Of a DNA stretch of 64,000 nt, positions 1-7,567 are shown in pieces. How positions within the stretch are numbered: position 1 is the first letter of the stretch; each line of letters begins with the position of its first letter. The DNA comes from an uncultured Bacteroidales bacterium (lineage in GTDB: Bacteria; Bacteroidota; Bacteroidia; Bacteroidales; Muribaculaceae): NCBI GenBank assembly GCA_946011725.1, contig CAMGBT010000003.1:1-64000 (forward strand), read 5' to 3'. The notes beneath the pieces are model-generated. The model saw only the letters and a list, made by a program, of their open reading frames with translations. It made no database searches and was not told where the DNA came from. The translations under genes were made by a program, and so were the position numbers.

Positions 1-1287
1 TTCTGCATCGTAATGAGCCACCGGGTCGATTCCATTATCGTAAGATGATACACTTGAGAACTTGGAATTAAACGATACGATTGAGCATCTATGGTATGTG
101 ACATCATCATTCACATCGCCAATGATGAAACCGAGATAATGCTCCTCATCATCTTCAACAGTATTTTCAAAGTTAATATCGCCAATTACAGCTAAATTGT
201 AAAGTTCTGCCTCTTCATTGCAATAGCCGATGAAACCGCCGATTCTGCAATCTTCCAGCGATGCGTCGGACGAAATATCCGGGTCATCATAAAGTTTGAA
301 GTTAAGCTTGCCCAAGAAAGCAGATTCACCGATAGTTAATCGATCAGCTTTACTGTGTTGCTGGCCGACAAAGCCGCCGAAGGAAGCATCTTCATGGTCG
401 TACTCACCATTGGTATAATTGAGTCCGATAGCCGACACACTTTGATTTATAGTGGCTGAGCCCTTGTAGTTGAGTGCCAAGAATCCGCCGATGTAATAAT
501 CCGGAAAAGTTGCATACGAATGAAACGTACTGTTCCATACGCCATCAACTCTACATCTATTGATGTATAAATCGCCATCATTCTTATATAGGAAACCGCC
601 TACGCAAACGACTTCACATTTTTCATGAATATCCAAATCCATCGAGCAGTCGCTGAATACTACACTTCCTTCGGTATAATAAACCATTCCGCCAAGAAGG
701 ATCGGTGCCTTGGTGCTTTCACTATAGTTATAAAAGCAATAGGCATTGTTGATATGGACGTTGCTAAAAACGGAGTTTTCAACGTCTCTAGCCAAGATAA
801 ATAAATTGGCAAATTCCACATAATAAGGAGCAGCAAGGCCTACAAAATTAAAAGTAACGTTGCTGATTTTGGCATCTTCCAAGTCGCCGAAAAAGCCATA
901 GCGAGATGTCTCGAAAACGAGACCGGTGATGGTGTGTCCGCGACCGTCGAAGTTGCCGGCAAAGGGGCCATTACAGTTTTCGATTGCCAAGGATTGGCAA
1001 GAAGGGCTGAGCAAGTCTTCTTTTTTGGAGACGTCATTGAGAGTGATGTCGTTGGTGAGCACATAGTACTTGCCGCGGGTTGCACTCGTGTAGGCGCTCT
1101 TGCAGATGTAGGAGAAGTTCACCAAGTCTTGCGCGGTAGAGATGCGGTAGGGGTCGGTTTGTGTGCCCGAGCCGCCGGAGAATGGGGTGGCCGGCATCTC
1201 CGTGGGATTTTTCCATTCCCATGCGGAGGCTGTGATGGCAGCGCAAGCCATCACAGCCAGACAAATTAATCTAATGAGTTGTTTCAT
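1..1287 (-). CDS. Secreted GLUG-repeat protein, 3' part missing at window edge
   Basis: This ORF is absent from the supplied track because it has no stop inside the window. I read it by hand: ATG at 1287, open for all 429 codons to base 1. The N-terminus (MKQLIRLICLAVMACAAITASA) is a signal peptide. Residues about 35-55 carry GGSGTQTDPYRISTAQDL and about 85-100 carry PFAGNFDGRGHTITGL, the usual entry module of GLUG-type right-handed beta-helix proteins. At least five GLUG-like repeats follow (IGGFLALN, FGGFVGQQ, IGGFIGYC), each with a short strand such as SDCSMDLDI. The same module occurs in the protein at 57416-60997. The gene looks clearly more AT rich than most neighbours. Probable role: exported surface or adhesin-like protein; the actual ligand is unknown. 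Family call confident, function not. Confidence 0.85.
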   Translation of the reverse strand, partial: MKQLIRLICLAVMACAAITASAWEWKNPTEMPATPFSGGSGTQTDPYRISTAQDLVNFSYICKSAYTSATRGKYYVLTNDITLNDVSKKEDLLSPSCQSLAIENCNGPFAGNFDGRGHTITGLVFETSRYGFFGDLEDAKISNVTFNFVGLAAPYYVEFANLFILARDVENSVFSNVHINNAYCFYNYSESTKAPILLGGMVYYTEGSVVFSDCSMDLDIHEKCEVVCVGGFLYKNDGDLYINRCRVDGVWNSTFHSYATFPDYYIGGFLALNYKGSATINQSVSAIGLNYTNGEYDHEDASFGGFVGQQHSKADRLTIGESAFLGKLNFKLYDDPDISSDASLEDCRIGGFIGYCNEEAELYNLAVIGDINFENTVEDDEEHYLGFIIGDVNDDVTYHRCSIVSFNSKFSSVSSYDNGIDPVAHYDAE

Positions 1288-1317
1288 TATAGTTAGTTAT
1301 TTGGTTTACGATAATTG

Positions 1318-1393
1318 TGGAGCTGTAGCGTCATATTAATCAGTGAGCCAATATGTTACATACTAATCTGCAAAAAGTCGGTGTGCAGCTCCA
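1318..1393 (-). promoter_or_regulatory. Structured 5' leader of the GLUG protein
   Basis: TGGAGCTG (1318-1325) and CAGCTCCA (1386-1393) are perfect 8-bp inverted repeats that close a roughly 60-nt loop within the inferred 5' UTR of the minus-strand gene. Seen directly; a regulatory role is inference. Confidence 0.4.
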
Positions 1394-1404
1394 AATAATC
1401 GATA

Positions 1405-1434
1405 CAAATTTACGAAGAAAAAGCGGATTGGCAA
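1405..1434 (-). promoter_or_regulatory. Promoter of the GLUG protein
   Basis: On the minus strand TTG, a 19-bp spacer and TAAATTTG match the Bacteroidetes -33/-7 consensus. The start site should lie near 1399, giving a 5' UTR of about 110 nt. Confidence 0.6.
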
Positions 1435-1506
1435 GTACCCCTCCCGATTTTTTAAAAAAGATTAACGGAGGGACACAAGCTATGATTGCAGCCGCGAGCA
1501 GCTCGG

Positions 1507-1553
1507 CTTCCGCAGACCCCGAGGCAAGCCTCGAGGCTACAGCCACAGGACCC
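1507..1553. repeat. Interspersed GC-rich repeat, copy 1
   Basis: Reverse complement contains TGTAGCCTCGAGGCTTGCC followed by TCGGGGTCTGCGG. A recognisably similar block (TGTAGCCTCGCGGCTTTCTG, then CGGGGTCT) lies at 61533-61566. Copy 1 can form a short hairpin CGAGGC/GCCTCG. No ORF explains it. Confidence 0.4.
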
Positions 1554-1643
1554 ACAGCGAGCCGCCGGACGGGCGTGTGGCTATGCGGGGGAGGACGCGG
1601 CAGGCCGCCGTCCATACTGCGATGGTGGGGAAGGGGTGGGCAT

Positions 1644-1679
1644 AAAAAAGTCCTCGTTCATTTCTTCAATGATGAGGAC
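1644..1679 (-). terminator. Intrinsic terminator of candidate small RNA
   Basis: Minus-strand stem GUCCUC..UCAUU / AAUGA..GAGGAC (1650-1679) is followed by six U residues (1644-1649). Confidence 0.8.
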
Positions 1680-1884
1680 CTAAGCCGATAGGCGTAATTT
1701 GTGATTCAATTGAGTTGTTTTATAGCATCTAAAAGTGCAGAGATTATATCATACTTACTTATCACAACACCTAATATCCGAGTATTGGCATCTCGCGATG
1801 TATTTGCGGATACGCCTTAGCTTAGGGTCTCTTGAGAAGAATTGCGTAAATAAACGGTCTAAGACTAAGTCGTAGGTGATATCC
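1644..1884 (-). ncRNA. Candidate structured small RNA, about 240 nt
   Basis: A consensus promoter (1890-1920) and a strong intrinsic terminator (1644-1679) on the minus strand bracket about 240 nt without a credible ORF. The transcript has nested long-range pairing: CCUAAGC with GCUUAGG, then GGCGUA with UACGCC across roughly 110 nt; inside, UAUCCG/CGGAUA encloses CAUC-GCGA-GAUG, a GNRA-tetraloop hairpin, and UUGUGAU/AUCACAA closes another arm. This is a multi-branched fold. It lacks tmRNA and RNase P hallmarks. It could correspond to a Bacteroidales-restricted RNA such as the Bacteroidales-1/6S-like class, but I cannot confirm that. Promoter, terminator and pairings are seen; the class is inference. 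Confidence 0.65.
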
Positions 1885-1889
1885 GATTG

Positions 1890-1920
1890 CAAAGTTACTG
1901 CCAAAATCACGAAAAAACAA
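1890..1920 (-). promoter_or_regulatory. Promoter of candidate small RNA
   Basis: TTG (1918-1920), 20-bp spacer, TAACTTTG (1890-1897) on the minus strand: a perfect Bacteroidetes promoter. It faces the small RNA and is divergent from the alternative glmU promoter. Confidence 0.75.
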
Positions 1921-2073
1921 CTTTTTCACTGACAAAATTCAATTGATTCACAATAATTAAGAAATGAATACATTATTTTGCACTGAAACTTCTAAATTCC
2001 TTCAATAAACTTAAATTAAAGTTAAAAATTTGCAGAACATTGAAAGTTTACTTTATTTTAGCTTGTGGATTTC

Positions 2074-2104
2074 TTGCACCATTTGCGGATTTTATATAAC
2101 TTTG
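2074..2104 (+). promoter_or_regulatory. Promoter of alternative glmU copy 1
   Basis: TTG (2074-2076), 20-bp spacer, TAACTTTG (2097-2104), about 25 bp before the ATG at 2130. Confidence 0.75.
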
Positions 2105-2129
2105 CCGCGTCTTACTTACTTAACTTTAT

Positions 2130-3287
2130 ATGAAATTCAAGGTGTATAATGTGGGGGACGTTAACCCCAATCTGTTTCCAATTACGCTTACTCGCCCAAT
2201 GGGTGACCTGCGATTAGGTATTTCTACAATGGCTGAACGTTGGCAGTATTTCCTCAACGAGGACTTCGACTGGGATGCGCCCGACTATCTTCGCGAGCTC
2301 TTCCCTTGCACCGAAGCTGCCGGCAACGACACTCTCTTTGTGGCCGGCAACGTGGTTGCTACCGCTGAAATCGCTGCCGCTGCCGCCGCTCTCCACCCCG
2401 GCCAACGCCTCTTGGCCGACGATGTGGAAATCGCTCACCGCGGCGTCTCTGTTTCGTCCGACGTTCATTTCCCCGGCAAGGTGCTGGCTATCAATCATAT
2501 CTACGACATATTCATGCTCAACGACCAAGTGCTGCGCATGGACTTCGAACGCCTCACAGCCGGTCGCACTTCCCAACCGTTGCATCCGTCGAACGTGCTG
2601 CTGGGCGATCCCTCGCAGCTCTTCATCGAAGAGGGCACCAAAATCCGCTGCTCCACCATCAATGTGGAGGACGGTCCCATCTACATCGGCCGCGATGCCG
2701 TGGTGATGGAAGGCTGTCGCCTGCGCGGCTCGCTGGCCCTGTGCGAACATGCCCAACTCAACATGGGCGCGCTCGTGTACGGCGGCACCACCATCGGCCC
2801 GCACTGCAAGGTCGGCGGTGAAATCAACAACGTGGTGATGTGGGGCTACTCCAACAAAGCCCACGACGGCTTCTTAGGCAACGCCGTCATCGGCCAATGG
2901 TGCAACCTCGGCGCCGGCACCACCGCCTCCAACCTCAAGAACAACTACGCCAAGGTGCGCGTGTGGAACTATCCCTCGGGCCGCTTCATCGACACCGGCC
3001 TACAGTTCTGCGGCCTCATCATGGGCGACCACAGCAAAGCCGCCATCAACACCTCGTTCAACACCGGCACCGTGGTGGGCATCGGCTGCAACGTCATCTC
3101 CGAAGGCTTCCCGCCCACGTTCATTTCCTCGTTCAGCCGCGGCGGCTCGGGCGGATTCCTCGACATCCATTTGGACGACTTCTACACCGTGGCCGAACGC
3201 GTGATGGCTCGTCGCCACTGCTCGTTGACCGACGCACACCGCCGCCTATTCAACCACATCGCCGCCTACGCCGATTGCTTCAAGTAA
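2130..3287 (+). CDS. Alternative GlmU-type sugar nucleotidyltransferase, copy 1
   Basis: A 385-residue protein of the Bacteroidetes alternative GlmU family (UDP-GlcNAc diphosphorylase/GlcN-1-P acetyltransferase). The N-terminal third begins with the family-specific NPNLFPITLTRPMGDLRLG instead of the classical LAAGxGTRM loop. The C-terminal half (about 170-350) is a left-handed beta-helix with hexapeptide-like repeats (IYIGRDAVVMEGC, IGPHCKVGGEINN, LGNAVIGQWCNLGAGTT). Known role of the family: UDP-GlcNAc supply for wall and LPS; by inference this acts in the cytosol. It is monocistronic with its own promoter and is convergent with ettA. A close paralogue of equal length lies at 11317-12474; which of the two is the housekeeping enzyme cannot be told from sequence. 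Confidence 0.8.
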   Translation: MKFKVYNVGDVNPNLFPITLTRPMGDLRLGISTMAERWQYFLNEDFDWDAPDYLRELFPCTEAAGNDTLFVAGNVVATAEIAAAAAALHPGQRLLADDVEIAHRGVSVSSDVHFPGKVLAINHIYDIFMLNDQVLRMDFERLTAGRTSQPLHPSNVLLGDPSQLFIEEGTKIRCSTINVEDGPIYIGRDAVVMEGCRLRGSLALCEHAQLNMGALVYGGTTIGPHCKVGGEINNVVMWGYSNKAHDGFLGNAVIGQWCNLGAGTTASNLKNNYAKVRVWNYPSGRFIDTGLQFCGLIMGDHSKAAINTSFNTGTVVGIGCNVISEGFPPTFISSFSRGGSGGFLDIHLDDFYTVAERVMARRHCSLTDAHRRLFNHIAAYADCFK

Positions 3288-3327
3288 CACCCTTACTGAC
3301 ATAATATTTGCTGAGAACCCACCCACG

Positions 3328-3365
3328 AAAAAAATGCAGCGGGCGCCGATGTTGGCGCCCGCTGC
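3328..3365 (-). terminator. Terminator between glmU copy 1 and ettA
   Basis: A perfect 12-bp stem (GCAGCGGGCGCC / GGCGCCCGCTGC) lies between the convergent genes. The A-run at 3328-3334 supplies U residues for the minus-strand ruvX-def-ettA transcript; it may also serve the plus strand weakly. Confidence 0.75.
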
Positions 3366-3383
3366 TTATTGGTTGGGAGGGGA

Positions 3384-5069
3384 TTATTCCATGAGCTTGC
3401 GGTAGCGTCGGCGCGGGGGTTCTTTGCCGCCGTTTTGGGCGCGTTTGTACTCTTCGTAGTCGGAGTAGGAGCCTTCGTAGAAGACCACGTTGCCGTCGCC
3501 TTCGAACGAGAGGATGTGGGTGCAGATGCGGTCGAGGAACCAACGGTCGTGGCTCACTACCACGGCGCAACCGGCGAAGTCTTCCAAGCCTTCTTCGAGG
3601 GCGCGGAGGGTGTTCACGTCGATGTCGTTGGTGGGTTCGTCCAGCAGGATCACGTTGCCTTCTTCCTTGAGAGCCATGGCCAGGTGGAGGCGGTTGCGCT
3701 CACCGCCGGAGAGCACGGCGATCTTCTTTTCTTGGTCGGCGCCGGTGAAGTTGAACTTCGACAGGTAGGCGCGAGCGTTGACGTCGCGGCCGCCCATGCG
3801 GAAGGATTCCACCCCTTGGGAGATGACTTCGTACACCGACTTTTCGGGCAGCAGGTCGTGGTGGCGTTGGTCCACGTAGGCTACCTTGACGGTTTCGCCC
3901 ACTTCGAAAGTGCCGGCGTCGGGGGTTTCCTGGCCCATGATTAGGCGGAAGAGGGTTGTTTTACCTGCGCCGTTGGGGCCGATTACGCCTACGATGCCGG
4001 CGGGCGGCAGGGCGAACGACAGGTCTTTGAACAGTTGCTTGTGGCCGTAAGCCTTGGCCAAGTGGTTGACTTCGATGACCTTGTTGCCGAGGCGCGGGCC
4101 GTTGGGGATGAAGATTTCCAGACGTTCTTCGCGTTGCTTTTGGTCTTCGTTGAGCATGCGGTCGTAGGATTTCAAACGGGCCTTACCCTTGGCTTGGCGG
4201 GCTTTGGGCGCCATGCGCACCCATTCCAACTCGCGTTCGAGGGTCTTGCGGCGCTTGGATGCTTGCTTCTCTTCTTGGGCCATGCGTTTGGTCTTTTGCT
4301 CGAGCCATGAGGAGTAGTTGCCTTTCCAGGGTATACCTTCGCCGCGGTCGAGTTCGAGAATCCAACCGGCCACGTGGTCAAGGAAGTAGCGGTCGTGGGT
4401 GATGGCGATCACCGTGCCGGGGTATTGCTGCAGGTGCTGTTCGAGCCAGTCGATTGATTCGGCATCGAGGTGGTTGGTAGGTTCGTCAAGCAGCAGAATG
4501 TCAGGCTGTTGGAGCAGCAGACGGCACAGGGCCACGCGGCGACGTTCGCCACCGGAGAGTGTCTCGATGGGTTGGTCGTCGGGCGGACATTGCAGCGCGT
4601 CCATGGCGCGTTCCAGTTTGGAATCGATATTCCACGCGTCGGCGGCGTCCAGTTTATCTTGCAATTCGCCTTGGCGAGCGATAAGCGCATCCATCTTGTC
4701 GGGATTCTCCAGCACTTCAGGGTCGCCGAAGGCTTCGTTCACGCGGTCGTATTCGGCCAGAAGATCCATGATGGGTTGCACGCCTTCGCGCACCACTTCT
4801 ATCACGGTCTTAGCGGGGTCGAGCTGCGGTTCCTGCTCGAGGTAGCCCACCGAGTAGCCGGGCGAGAACACCACCTCACCTTGGTAGCTCTTGTCCACGC
4901 CGGCGATGATTTTCAGCAGCGAGGACTTACCGGAGCCGTTCAAACCAATGATGCCGATCTTGGCGCCATAGAAGAACGAGAGGTAGATGTTTTTGAGTAC
5001 GGTCTTTTGAGGAGGGTAGGTTTTCGACACACCTACCATCGAGAAAATGATTTTTTTGTCGTCAGCCAT
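3384..5069 (-). CDS. ettA: Energy-dependent translational throttle protein EttA (ABC-F)
   Basis: A soluble ABC-F ATPase with two nucleotide-binding domains and no membrane segments. Domain 1 has Walker A GLNGSGKSS, signature LSGGE and Walker B ILLLDEPTNHLD. An arm/linker rich in basic residues lies near the middle (KARQAKGKARLKSYDRML). Domain 2 has GPNGAGKTT, LSGGE and VILLDEPTNDID. EttA binds the ribosomal E site and couples the first peptide bonds to energy state (known for E. coli). The track start at 5135 lies inside def; the ATG at 5069 (MADDKKIIFSM) gives 561 residues, normal for EttA. It is the last gene of the ruvX-def-ettA operon, about 23 bp after def. Confidence 0.93.
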   Translation of the reverse strand: MADDKKIIFSMVGVSKTYPPQKTVLKNIYLSFFYGAKIGIIGLNGSGKSSLLKIIAGVDKSYQGEVVFSPGYSVGYLEQEPQLDPAKTVIEVVREGVQPIMDLLAEYDRVNEAFGDPEVLENPDKMDALIARQGELQDKLDAADAWNIDSKLERAMDALQCPPDDQPIETLSGGERRRVALCRLLLQQPDILLLDEPTNHLDAESIDWLEQHLQQYPGTVIAITHDRYFLDHVAGWILELDRGEGIPWKGNYSSWLEQKTKRMAQEEKQASKRRKTLERELEWVRMAPKARQAKGKARLKSYDRMLNEDQKQREERLEIFIPNGPRLGNKVIEVNHLAKAYGHKQLFKDLSFALPPAGIVGVIGPNGAGKTTLFRLIMGQETPDAGTFEVGETVKVAYVDQRHHDLLPEKSVYEVISQGVESFRMGGRDVNARAYLSKFNFTGADQEKKIAVLSGGERNRLHLAMALKEEGNVILLDEPTNDIDVNTLRALEEGLEDFAGCAVVVSHDRWFLDRICTHILSFEGDGNVVFYEGSYSDYEEYKRAQNGGKEPPRRRYRKLME

Positions 5070-5092
5070 ATATATAATAATGTGGTTGGTGA

Positions 5093-5662
5093 TTACTTGC
5101 GACGGTTGGAAGCGTAGCGCACGGGGTAGTCGCAACGCACTTTGCCGTTGATGATGTTGTTGAGCTTGGCGCGGATGAGTTGGCGGCGAATGAGCGAGAT
5201 GTGGTCGATGAACACGTGGCCTTCCAGATGGTCGTACTCGTGCTGGATGATGCGCGAGAGGAAGCCGGTGAACTCTTGTTCGTGGGGTTGGAAGTCTTCG
5301 TCGACCCAGCGCAGGCGGATGTGCTCGGTGCGGGTGACGTTTTCGCTGATGCCGGGAAGGCTGAGACAGCCCTCGCCGCGGCTTTCCTTCGGGCCGCCTT
5401 CAATCACCTCCATGTGGGGGTTGATGAGGGTGAGGCGCACGCCGTCCAATTCGGGGAAGGTTTCGGCCAAGGGCGATGCGTCGATGACCACGATGCGGTC
5501 GTTGCGACCGATTTGCGGGGCGGCGAGGCCCACGCCATCGGAGGCGTACATGGTGTCGTACATGTTGGCAATCAACTCTTTAAGCCCGGGATAGTCGGGG
5601 GTGATGTCGGTGGAGACGTTCCGCAGCACCGGATGGCCGTAGAGGTATACAGGTAGTTTCAT
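5093..5662 (-). CDS. def: Peptide deformylase
   Basis: A 189-residue metal hydrolase that removes the formyl group from nascent N-terminal methionine. All three signature motifs are intact: [10 protein letters not shown] (motif 1), EGCLSLPG with the metal-ligand cysteine (motif 2), and [10 protein letters not shown] with the HExxH-like histidines and catalytic glutamate (motif 3). It starts immediately after the ruvX stop codon (5663), so the two are probably translationally coupled, and it is followed by ettA. The three genes thus link RNA/DNA metabolism, N-terminal processing and ribosome control in one transcript. The start MKLPVYLYG is standard for Bacteroidales enzymes. Confidence 0.96.
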   Translation of the reverse strand: MKLPVYLYGHPVLRNVSTDITPDYPGLKELIANMYDTMYASDGVGLAAPQIGRNDRIVVIDASPLAETFPELDGVRLTLINPHMEVIEGGPKESRGEGCLSLPGISENVTRTEHIRLRWVDEDFQPHEQEFTGFLSRIIQHEYDHLEGHVFIDHISLIRRQLIRAKLNNIINGKVRCDYPVRYASNRRK

Positions 5663-6082
5663 TCAATTATATGCTTTACTTTGTAGATAATCATTTAATA
5701 ATATGGTGGCCGAGATTTCGTCAACGATGGCACGGTTGCGGCGGTCCATCTTCTTCATGCCGCCGTCCAACATGGCACGGTGGGCCAAGGTGGAGGTGAA
5801 GCGCTCGTCGTAGAACTCAATCGGCATCGGGGCTATCTCCTTGCGCAGGCGGTTGATCACCGGGGTAAGATAGCGCATCGAATCCGAGGGCTCGCCGCGC
5901 AATGTGGTGGGCAGTCCGACAATGATACGATCCACCGACTCAGCGACAATGTAGCGTTTAACAAAGTCGATGAGCTGCGCCGTGGGCACTGTGGTGAGGC
6001 CGGTGGCCACAATCCGCAGGGTGTCGGTGACGGCGATGCCGCACCGCTTACGGCCAAAATCGATTGAAAGGAGGCGTCCCAT
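5663..6082 (-). CDS. ruvX: RuvX/YqgF-family putative pre-16S rRNA nuclease / Holliday junction resolvase
   Basis: An RNase H-fold protein with the family motifs SIDFGRKRCGIAVTD (first catalytic Asp), VGLPTTLRGE and YDERFTS. YqgF in E. coli matures the 5' end of 16S rRNA; resolvase activity has also been proposed for the family. I chose MGRLLSIDFG (ATG at 6082) over the track start at 6097, because the promoter -7 box is at 6095-6102 and transcription should begin near 6088, downstream of the longer start. That makes the mRNA nearly leaderless. It is the first gene of ruvX-def-ettA. The C-terminus LLNDYLQSKAYN is intact. Confidence 0.93.
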   Translation of the reverse strand: MGRLLSIDFGRKRCGIAVTDTLRIVATGLTTVPTAQLIDFVKRYIVAESVDRIIVGLPTTLRGEPSDSMRYLTPVINRLRKEIAPMPIEFYDERFTSTLAHRAMLDGGMKKMDRRNRAIVDEISATILLNDYLQSKAYN

Positions 6083-6094
6083 AGAAATCAAGTG

Positions 6095-6126
6095 CAAAGT
6101 TACGGAGTTTTAGCGTTTTGGGCAAA
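6095..6126 (-). promoter_or_regulatory. Promoter of ruvX-def-ettA
   Basis: Minus strand TTTG (6123-6126), 20-bp spacer, TAACTTTG (6095-6102). Its position excludes the upstream start codon of ruvX given in the ORF track. Confidence 0.75.
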
Positions 6127-6142
6127 TAAAAAGCCCAAAAAC

Positions 6143-6173
6143 AAAAAAATTATCCGTCGTCGCGACGAATAAT
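6143..6173 (-). terminator. Terminator-like palindrome upstream of ruvX
   Basis: An 11-bp stem with one mismatch (ATTATCCGTCG / CGACGAATAAT, 3-nt loop) is followed on the minus strand by a U-rich run. No minus-strand gene lies upstream, so it may insulate ruvX from antisense transcription or end an unseen RNA. Confidence 0.45.
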
Positions 6174-6380
6174 CTTCTTTAATTAAATAAAATACAATGA
6201 AAAAATGAAGAAAAAATAAAAATTTTATCAAAAACAACATATAAATTTGGCGAAAAAATTCATCACATTAACAAACTTTAATATTTCAACTCCCCAATTT
6301 GCCCCCTCTCATCAGGTTTAAACGAAAAAACAGCGGATTAAACGAATCAACGAAGAACGAATCAACGAAAAATAATAATA

Positions 6381-6526
6381 AAAAAATACGTTGCTACGTT
6401 TACGTTCTTACGTTGAAAAAATACGTTGCTACGTTTACGTTCCTACGTTAAAAAAATACGTGGCCACGTTTACGCTCTTACGTTAAAAAAATACGTTGCT
6501 ACGTTTACGCTCTTACGTTGAAAAAA
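6381..6526. repeat. Four-copy 35-bp tandem repeat rich in ACGT
   Basis: The unit, an A-run followed by TACGTTGCTACGTTTACGTT plus CTTACGTT, recurs at exact 35-bp spacing (starts 6387, 6422, 6457, 6492) with a few substitutions. It lies in the 680-bp gap between ruvX and rpmB. Just upstream (about 6318-6370) are irregular ACGAA motifs like those in the palindrome at 9619-9694. No ORF here is convincing. Confidence 0.85.
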
Positions 6527-6607
6527 ATCGCTGCCACTTACTTCGGAGCTTCGTTTAAGCTTACTCGCCAAAAAAATCGGGCAAAATTGAAGAAAAATCG
6601 CGGAAAA

Positions 6608-6639
6608 TTTGTGTATGTCAAAAAAAATTCGTTACTTTG
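6608..6639 (+). promoter_or_regulatory. Promoter of rpmB-rpmG-DUF4295
   Basis: TTTG (6608-6611), 20-bp spacer, TTACTTTG (6632-6639), one mismatch to TAnnTTTG. It gives a leader of about 130 nt. Confidence 0.6.
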
Positions 6640-6645
6640 CACGCT

Positions 6646-6755
6646 GTTTTGTGGCTCATCCTTGAAAGCCGCCAAGAAAGATGCGCTTGGAGGTGATATG
6701 AGACCTGCGATTGGTGCCACCAACACGACATTTTTTTTTAGTAACGAAAAGTAAA
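6646..6755 (+). promoter_or_regulatory. Possible autoregulatory leader of the L28/L33 operon
   Basis: The leader can form CTCAT/ATGAG enclosing CCAAG/CTTGG, then TTGGT-GCC-ACCAA followed a few bases later by a run of T residues (about 6730-6739), which resembles an attenuator. Ribosomal protein operons are commonly regulated by such leaders; this one is inferred from pairing only. Confidence 0.4.
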
Positions 6756-6774
6756 AAGATAAACCGTAACAGCC

Positions 6775-7038
6775 ATGTCAAAAATTTGTCAAATCACCGG
6801 CAAACAAGCGATGGTCGGCAACAACGTTTCGCACTCCAAGCGTCGTACCAAACGCAAATTCAATGTGAACCTCTTTAACAAGAAGTTCTACTGGGTGGAA
6901 CAAGGCATCTGGATCTCTCTCACCATCTCAGCTGCCGGTCTCCGCACCATCAACAAACTCGGCCTCAACGCCGCTATGATTCAGGCCGCCGAAAAAGGCT
7001 ACCTCAACGAAAAAGACATCAAATTCTTAGGATTCTAA
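6775..7038 (+). CDS. rpmB: 50S ribosomal protein bL28
   Basis: An 87-residue basic protein beginning [21 protein letters not shown], the L28 signature with [13 protein letters not shown] following. It sits in the large subunit near the E site. First gene of a compact operon with rpmG (6 bp downstream) and the DUF4295 gene, an arrangement typical of Bacteroidetes. Length and ends are normal. A structured leader and attenuator-like T-run precede it. Confidence 0.97.
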   Translation: MSKICQITGKQAMVGNNVSHSKRRTKRKFNVNLFNKKFYWVEQGIWISLTISAAGLRTINKLGLNAAMIQAAEKGYLNEKDIKFLGF

Positions 7039-7044
7039 AGAACT

Positions 7045-7233
7045 ATGGCAAAGAAAGCAAAAGGTAATCGCGTGCAAGTTATCCTCGAATGCACCGAACA
7101 CAAGGCAAGCGGTATGCCCGGCACCTCCCGTTATGTTACCACCAAAAACCGCAAGAACACCACCGAAAGACTTGAGCTTAAGAAATACAACCCCATCCTT
7201 AAGCGCGTAACTGTTCACAAAGAAATTAAATAA
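7045..7233 (+). CDS. rpmG: 50S ribosomal protein bL33
   Basis: A 62-residue protein beginning [19 protein letters not shown] with [24 protein letters not shown], a textbook L33 sequence. It lacks the four zinc-binding cysteines (only one Cys), so it is the zinc-independent form. Located between rpmB and the DUF4295 gene, with 6-9 bp gaps, so surely co-transcribed. Confidence 0.96.
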   Translation: MAKKAKGNRVQVILECTEHKASGMPGTSRYVTTKNRKNTTERLELKKYNPILKRVTVHKEIK

Positions 7234-7242
7234 TCCTGAGAT

Positions 7243-7392
7243 ATGGCAAAGAAAACCGTTGCAACCCTTCAAACCGGTGAAGGCCGCACCTACTCCAAAA
7301 TCATCAAAATGGTTAAATCGCCCAAAACCGGCGCTTACGTTTTCAAAGAAGAAATGGTCCCCAACGACGCCGTGAAGGACGCCCTCAAATAA
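7243..7392 (+). CDS. DUF4295 family small protein, probable ribosomal protein bL38
   Basis: This 49-residue gene is too short for the ORF track. The translation begins MAKKTVATLQTGEGRTYSK and ends MVPNDAVKDALK, the DUF4295 family found in Bacteroidetes. It follows rpmG by 9 bp and precedes the operon terminator. From memory, the Flavobacterium johnsoniae ribosome structure revealed a new large-subunit protein named bL38, which I believe is this family; the linkage with rpmB and rpmG supports a ribosomal role. The lysine-rich composition fits RNA binding. Confident about the gene, fairly confident about bL38. Confidence 0.88.
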   Translation: MAKKTVATLQTGEGRTYSKIIKMVKSPKTGAYVFKEEMVPNDAVKDALK

Positions 7393-7415
7393 GACATCCC
7401 CTCCATCAAATATCC

Positions 7416-7455
7416 GCCACCCGCGCCCCACAAGGCGCGGGTGGCTGTCTTTTTT
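7416..7455 (+). terminator. Terminator of the rpmB operon
   Basis: A perfect 12-bp stem GCCACCCGCGCC / GGCGCGGGTGGC is followed by a T-run (7449-7455). Confidence 0.93.
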
Positions 7456-7512
7456 GCTATTTTGGCTATATTGGCACTTTTTCTACTTTTTTCGCTCATT
7501 TTGATTATATTA

Positions 7513-7544
7513 TTTGGCCGTTGCAAGATTTTTTCGTAGATTTG
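7513..7544 (+). promoter_or_regulatory. Promoter of the acyl-CoA synthetase gene
   Basis: TTTG (7513-7516), 20-bp spacer, TAGATTTG (7537-7544), 24 bp before the ATG at 7568. Confidence 0.7.
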
Positions 7545-7567
7545 CAAATTGAACAACAACAATTGTC

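Noticed and set aside
1353-1691. 112-residue ORF in the first intergenic region
   Set aside because: It crosses the GLUG-gene promoter and the sRNA terminator; Pro/Arg/Gly-rich composition is typical of a GC-rich noncoding stretch.
1644-1884. tmRNA or RNase P RNA
   Set aside because: Too short, no tag-peptide reading frame, no tRNA-like ends, and none of the conserved RNase P core sequences.
6518-6754. 78-residue plus-strand ORF before rpmB
   Set aside because: It spans the rpmB promoter and leader, has AT-driven Lys/Asn/Phe composition and no homology signs.
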